From Edaphobacter acidisoli (GTDB taxonomy: Bacteria > Acidobacteriota > Terriglobia > Terriglobales > Acidobacteriaceae), in the NCBI RefSeq assembly GCF_014642855.1, contig NZ_BMJB01000002.1, positions 124,001-188,000 on the forward strand: DNA of 64,000 nt, written 5' to 3'. Below are positions 62,890-64,000 of this stretch, in pieces. Numbering within the stretch: position 1 is the first letter of the stretch; each line of letters opens with the position of its first letter. The position numbers were made by a program, and so were the translations under genes. The notes under the pieces were generated by a model. It was not told the DNA's origin. It worked only from the letters and a program-made list of their open reading frames with translations, and made no database searches.

Positions 62890-62918
62890 GATCCTCCGCC
62901 TTCGGCGAAGGATGACAA
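62890..62918. repeat. short dispersed repeat with hairpin
   Basis: GATCCTCCGCCTTCGGCGAA then GGATGACAA, with a hairpin (ATCCT...AGGAT and GCC/GGC). It ends three bases before the MATE stop and could help terminate that gene's neighbour. Confidence 0.45.
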
Positions 62919-62920
62919 TT

Positions 62921-64000
62921 TCAATTGTGGACGTTGTTCAATCCGGGGTGAGGGGCAAGGAGCTTCCTTGTTGTGTAGCGCCAGGTGGTGGTGAGGGAGA
63001 TGCCTGCGACGATGAGGCCTGCGCAGAGGCCGAGCCAGAGGCCGACGGCTCCGTGGTGGAGATGGAAGGCGAGCAGGTAGCCGATGGGAAGGCCGATGAT
63101 CCAGTAGCCGATGATCTGCACGATGAGGCCTGCGTGGGTGTTGCCTGCGCCGCGCAATGCGCCGGTGGCGGTGATCTGGAGGCCGTCGAAGAACTGGAAG
63201 ATGGCGGCGACGATGAGCAGAGGCACGGCGGCGGCGATGACGGCGCGGTCTGGTGTGAATGCGCGGGCGATGGGATGCGCGAAGAAGAAGAGCACGAGGG
63301 CGAAGGTGGCCATGCAGCCTGCACCGAGTGCGATGGCGGCCCATCCCGCGGCGGAGGCTTCGCGGGGTGCGTTGCGTCCGATGGCCTGGCCGACGCGGAC
63401 GGCTGCGGCGGCGGAGATGGCGAAGGGAACCATGAAGGTGAAGCTGGCGCAGTTCAAGGCGATCTCGTGACCGGCGAGCGGGAGCGGGCCCATGGTTCCG
63501 ATGAGGAAGGTGACGGTGCCGAAGATGGCGATCTCGACGAAGATCTGTCCGCCAGCGGGCGCGCCGAGGAGGGCGAGGCTGCGGAGGCGCGCGGTTTCGA
63601 TGTGGCGGAGCATCGAGCGGAGGCCGTAGTTGTGCTTGCGCTCGACGCGCCAGATGGCGGCGACGAGGAAGAGTGCGAGATATGCGCGCGAGATGGAGGT
63701 AGCGAGGCCTGCTCCGTAGATGCCGAGCGCGGGGATGTGGATGGTGCCGAGGTTGTGACCGTAAATCAAGAGCCAGTCGCCTGCGAAGTTCAGCAGGTTT
63801 GCGGTGATGAGCGCGGCGGCGATGGGGCGGACGTGGTTGAAGGCTTGCAGGTAACGGCGGATGGCGAAGTAGAGAAAGAGTGTCGGCGTGCCCCAGTTGA
63901 GTGCGTGGAGGAATGCTACGGAGCCGGTGAGGACTTCGCGGTTGATGGGCATGCGGAGCATGGCGAATGGTGCGGCGGCGATGAGCGCCACGAGCGTGGC
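62921..64000 (-). CDS. MATE-family efflux transporter (cut by the window end)
   Basis: C-terminal 360 or so residues of a MATE (multidrug and toxin extrusion) protein of about 450. About eight or nine helices are present. NWGTPTLFLYFAIRRYLQA, AAAVRVGQAIGRNAPREAS and FFDGLQITATGALRGAGNTH are family signatures, the last near the second repeat's start. The reading frame continues off the window edge at 64000, so the N-terminal helices are missing here. Cation-coupled drug export is likely; substrate unknown. Confidence 0.88.
   Translation of the reverse strand, partial: ATLVALIAAAPFAMLRMPINREVLTGSVAFLHALNWGTPTLFLYFAIRRYLQAFNHVRPIAAALITANLLNFAGDWLLIYGHNLGTIHIPALGIYGAGLATSISRAYLALFLVAAIWRVERKHNYGLRSMLRHIETARLRSLALLGAPAGGQIFVEIAIFGTVTFLIGTMGPLPLAGHEIALNCASFTFMVPFAISAAAAVRVGQAIGRNAPREASAAGWAAIALGAGCMATFALVLFFFAHPIARAFTPDRAVIAAAVPLLIVAAIFQFFDGLQITATGALRGAGNTHAGLIVQIIGYWIIGLPIGYLLAFHLHHGAVGLWLGLCAGLIVAGISLTTTWRYTTRKLLAPHPGLNNVHN

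Overview
The window looks like about 64 kb of chromosome from an Acidobacteriota bacterium, most likely Terriglobales (Terriglobus/Granulicella/Edaphobacter type). This is inferred from moderately high GC, a dnaK/dnaJ/hspR heat-shock set, an M13 peptidase, PEP-CTERM remnants, many lineage-restricted secreted proteins, and short dispersed intergenic repeats. No rRNA, tRNA, CRISPR array, prophage or complete insertion sequence was seen.

Region by region. 1-1000: decayed tails of PEP-CTERM proteins, then a promoter and long leader. 1-5.5 kb: translation genes rplM-rpsI, rpsB, tsf and pyrH, with a reversed and apparently internally deleted membrane protein wedged between tsf and pyrH. 5.7-8.7 kb: surface polysaccharide genes (acyltransferase, two GT2 enzymes). 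8.7-15.3 kb: an orphan DNA methyltransferase, PP2C phosphatase, hydroxyacyl-CoA dehydrogenase, MaoC hydratase, WalJ-like hydrolase, zinc-finger membrane protein, rhomboid protease and a frameshifted sulfatase remnant. 15.3-17.4 kb: an XRE regulator bracketed by two copies of a dispersed repeat, then fabG and a GNAT enzyme. 17.5-20.3 kb: a tandem-domain ThyX-like protein and recA. 20.4-22.1 kb: an ECF sigma / anti-sigma / Spy-like envelope-stress operon. 22.2-25 kb: coaD, polysaccharide deacetylase and MFS permease. 25-29.6 kb: a sugar-nucleotide operon (manC, phosphohexomutase, HAD phosphatase) behind an aminotransferase. 29.6-31.5 kb: a DHA2 drug exporter with a tiny cysteine-rich ORF downstream.

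32-38.4 kb is a heat-shock neighbourhood: dnaK with a HAIR-like operator, a 56-residue protein, a Fpg/Nei glycosylase, dnaJ, and hspR, the likely repressor. 38.5-47.7 kb carries membrane glycosyltransferases (an HpnI-like GT21 and two inverted ArnT-like paralogues flanking sixA and ppx/gppA) and a coupled UbiA-like/methyltransferase pair. 47.7-53.5 kb has a DUF2264 protein, a GH57 enzyme, a BON/glycine-zipper lipoprotein and two YtxH/DUF948-like stress proteins. 53.5-57.7 kb has mnmA with twin palindromes upstream, a DoxX-like protein, and an arsenic locus (arsR diverging from arsC-acr3). 57.7-64 kb has a secreted protein, an M13 peptidase, an EamA transporter, more repeats and a MATE exporter cut by the window edge.

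Most of the window is ordinary chromosomal housekeeping. The parts most worth a second look are the tandem ThyX-like protein, the HspR/HAIR circuit, the sigma/anti-sigma/Spy module, the repeats around the XRE gene, the palindrome pair upstream of mnmA, several sub-60-residue ORFs with good ribosome binding sites, and three decayed genes. All functional calls come from reading motifs by eye; no database search was possible.
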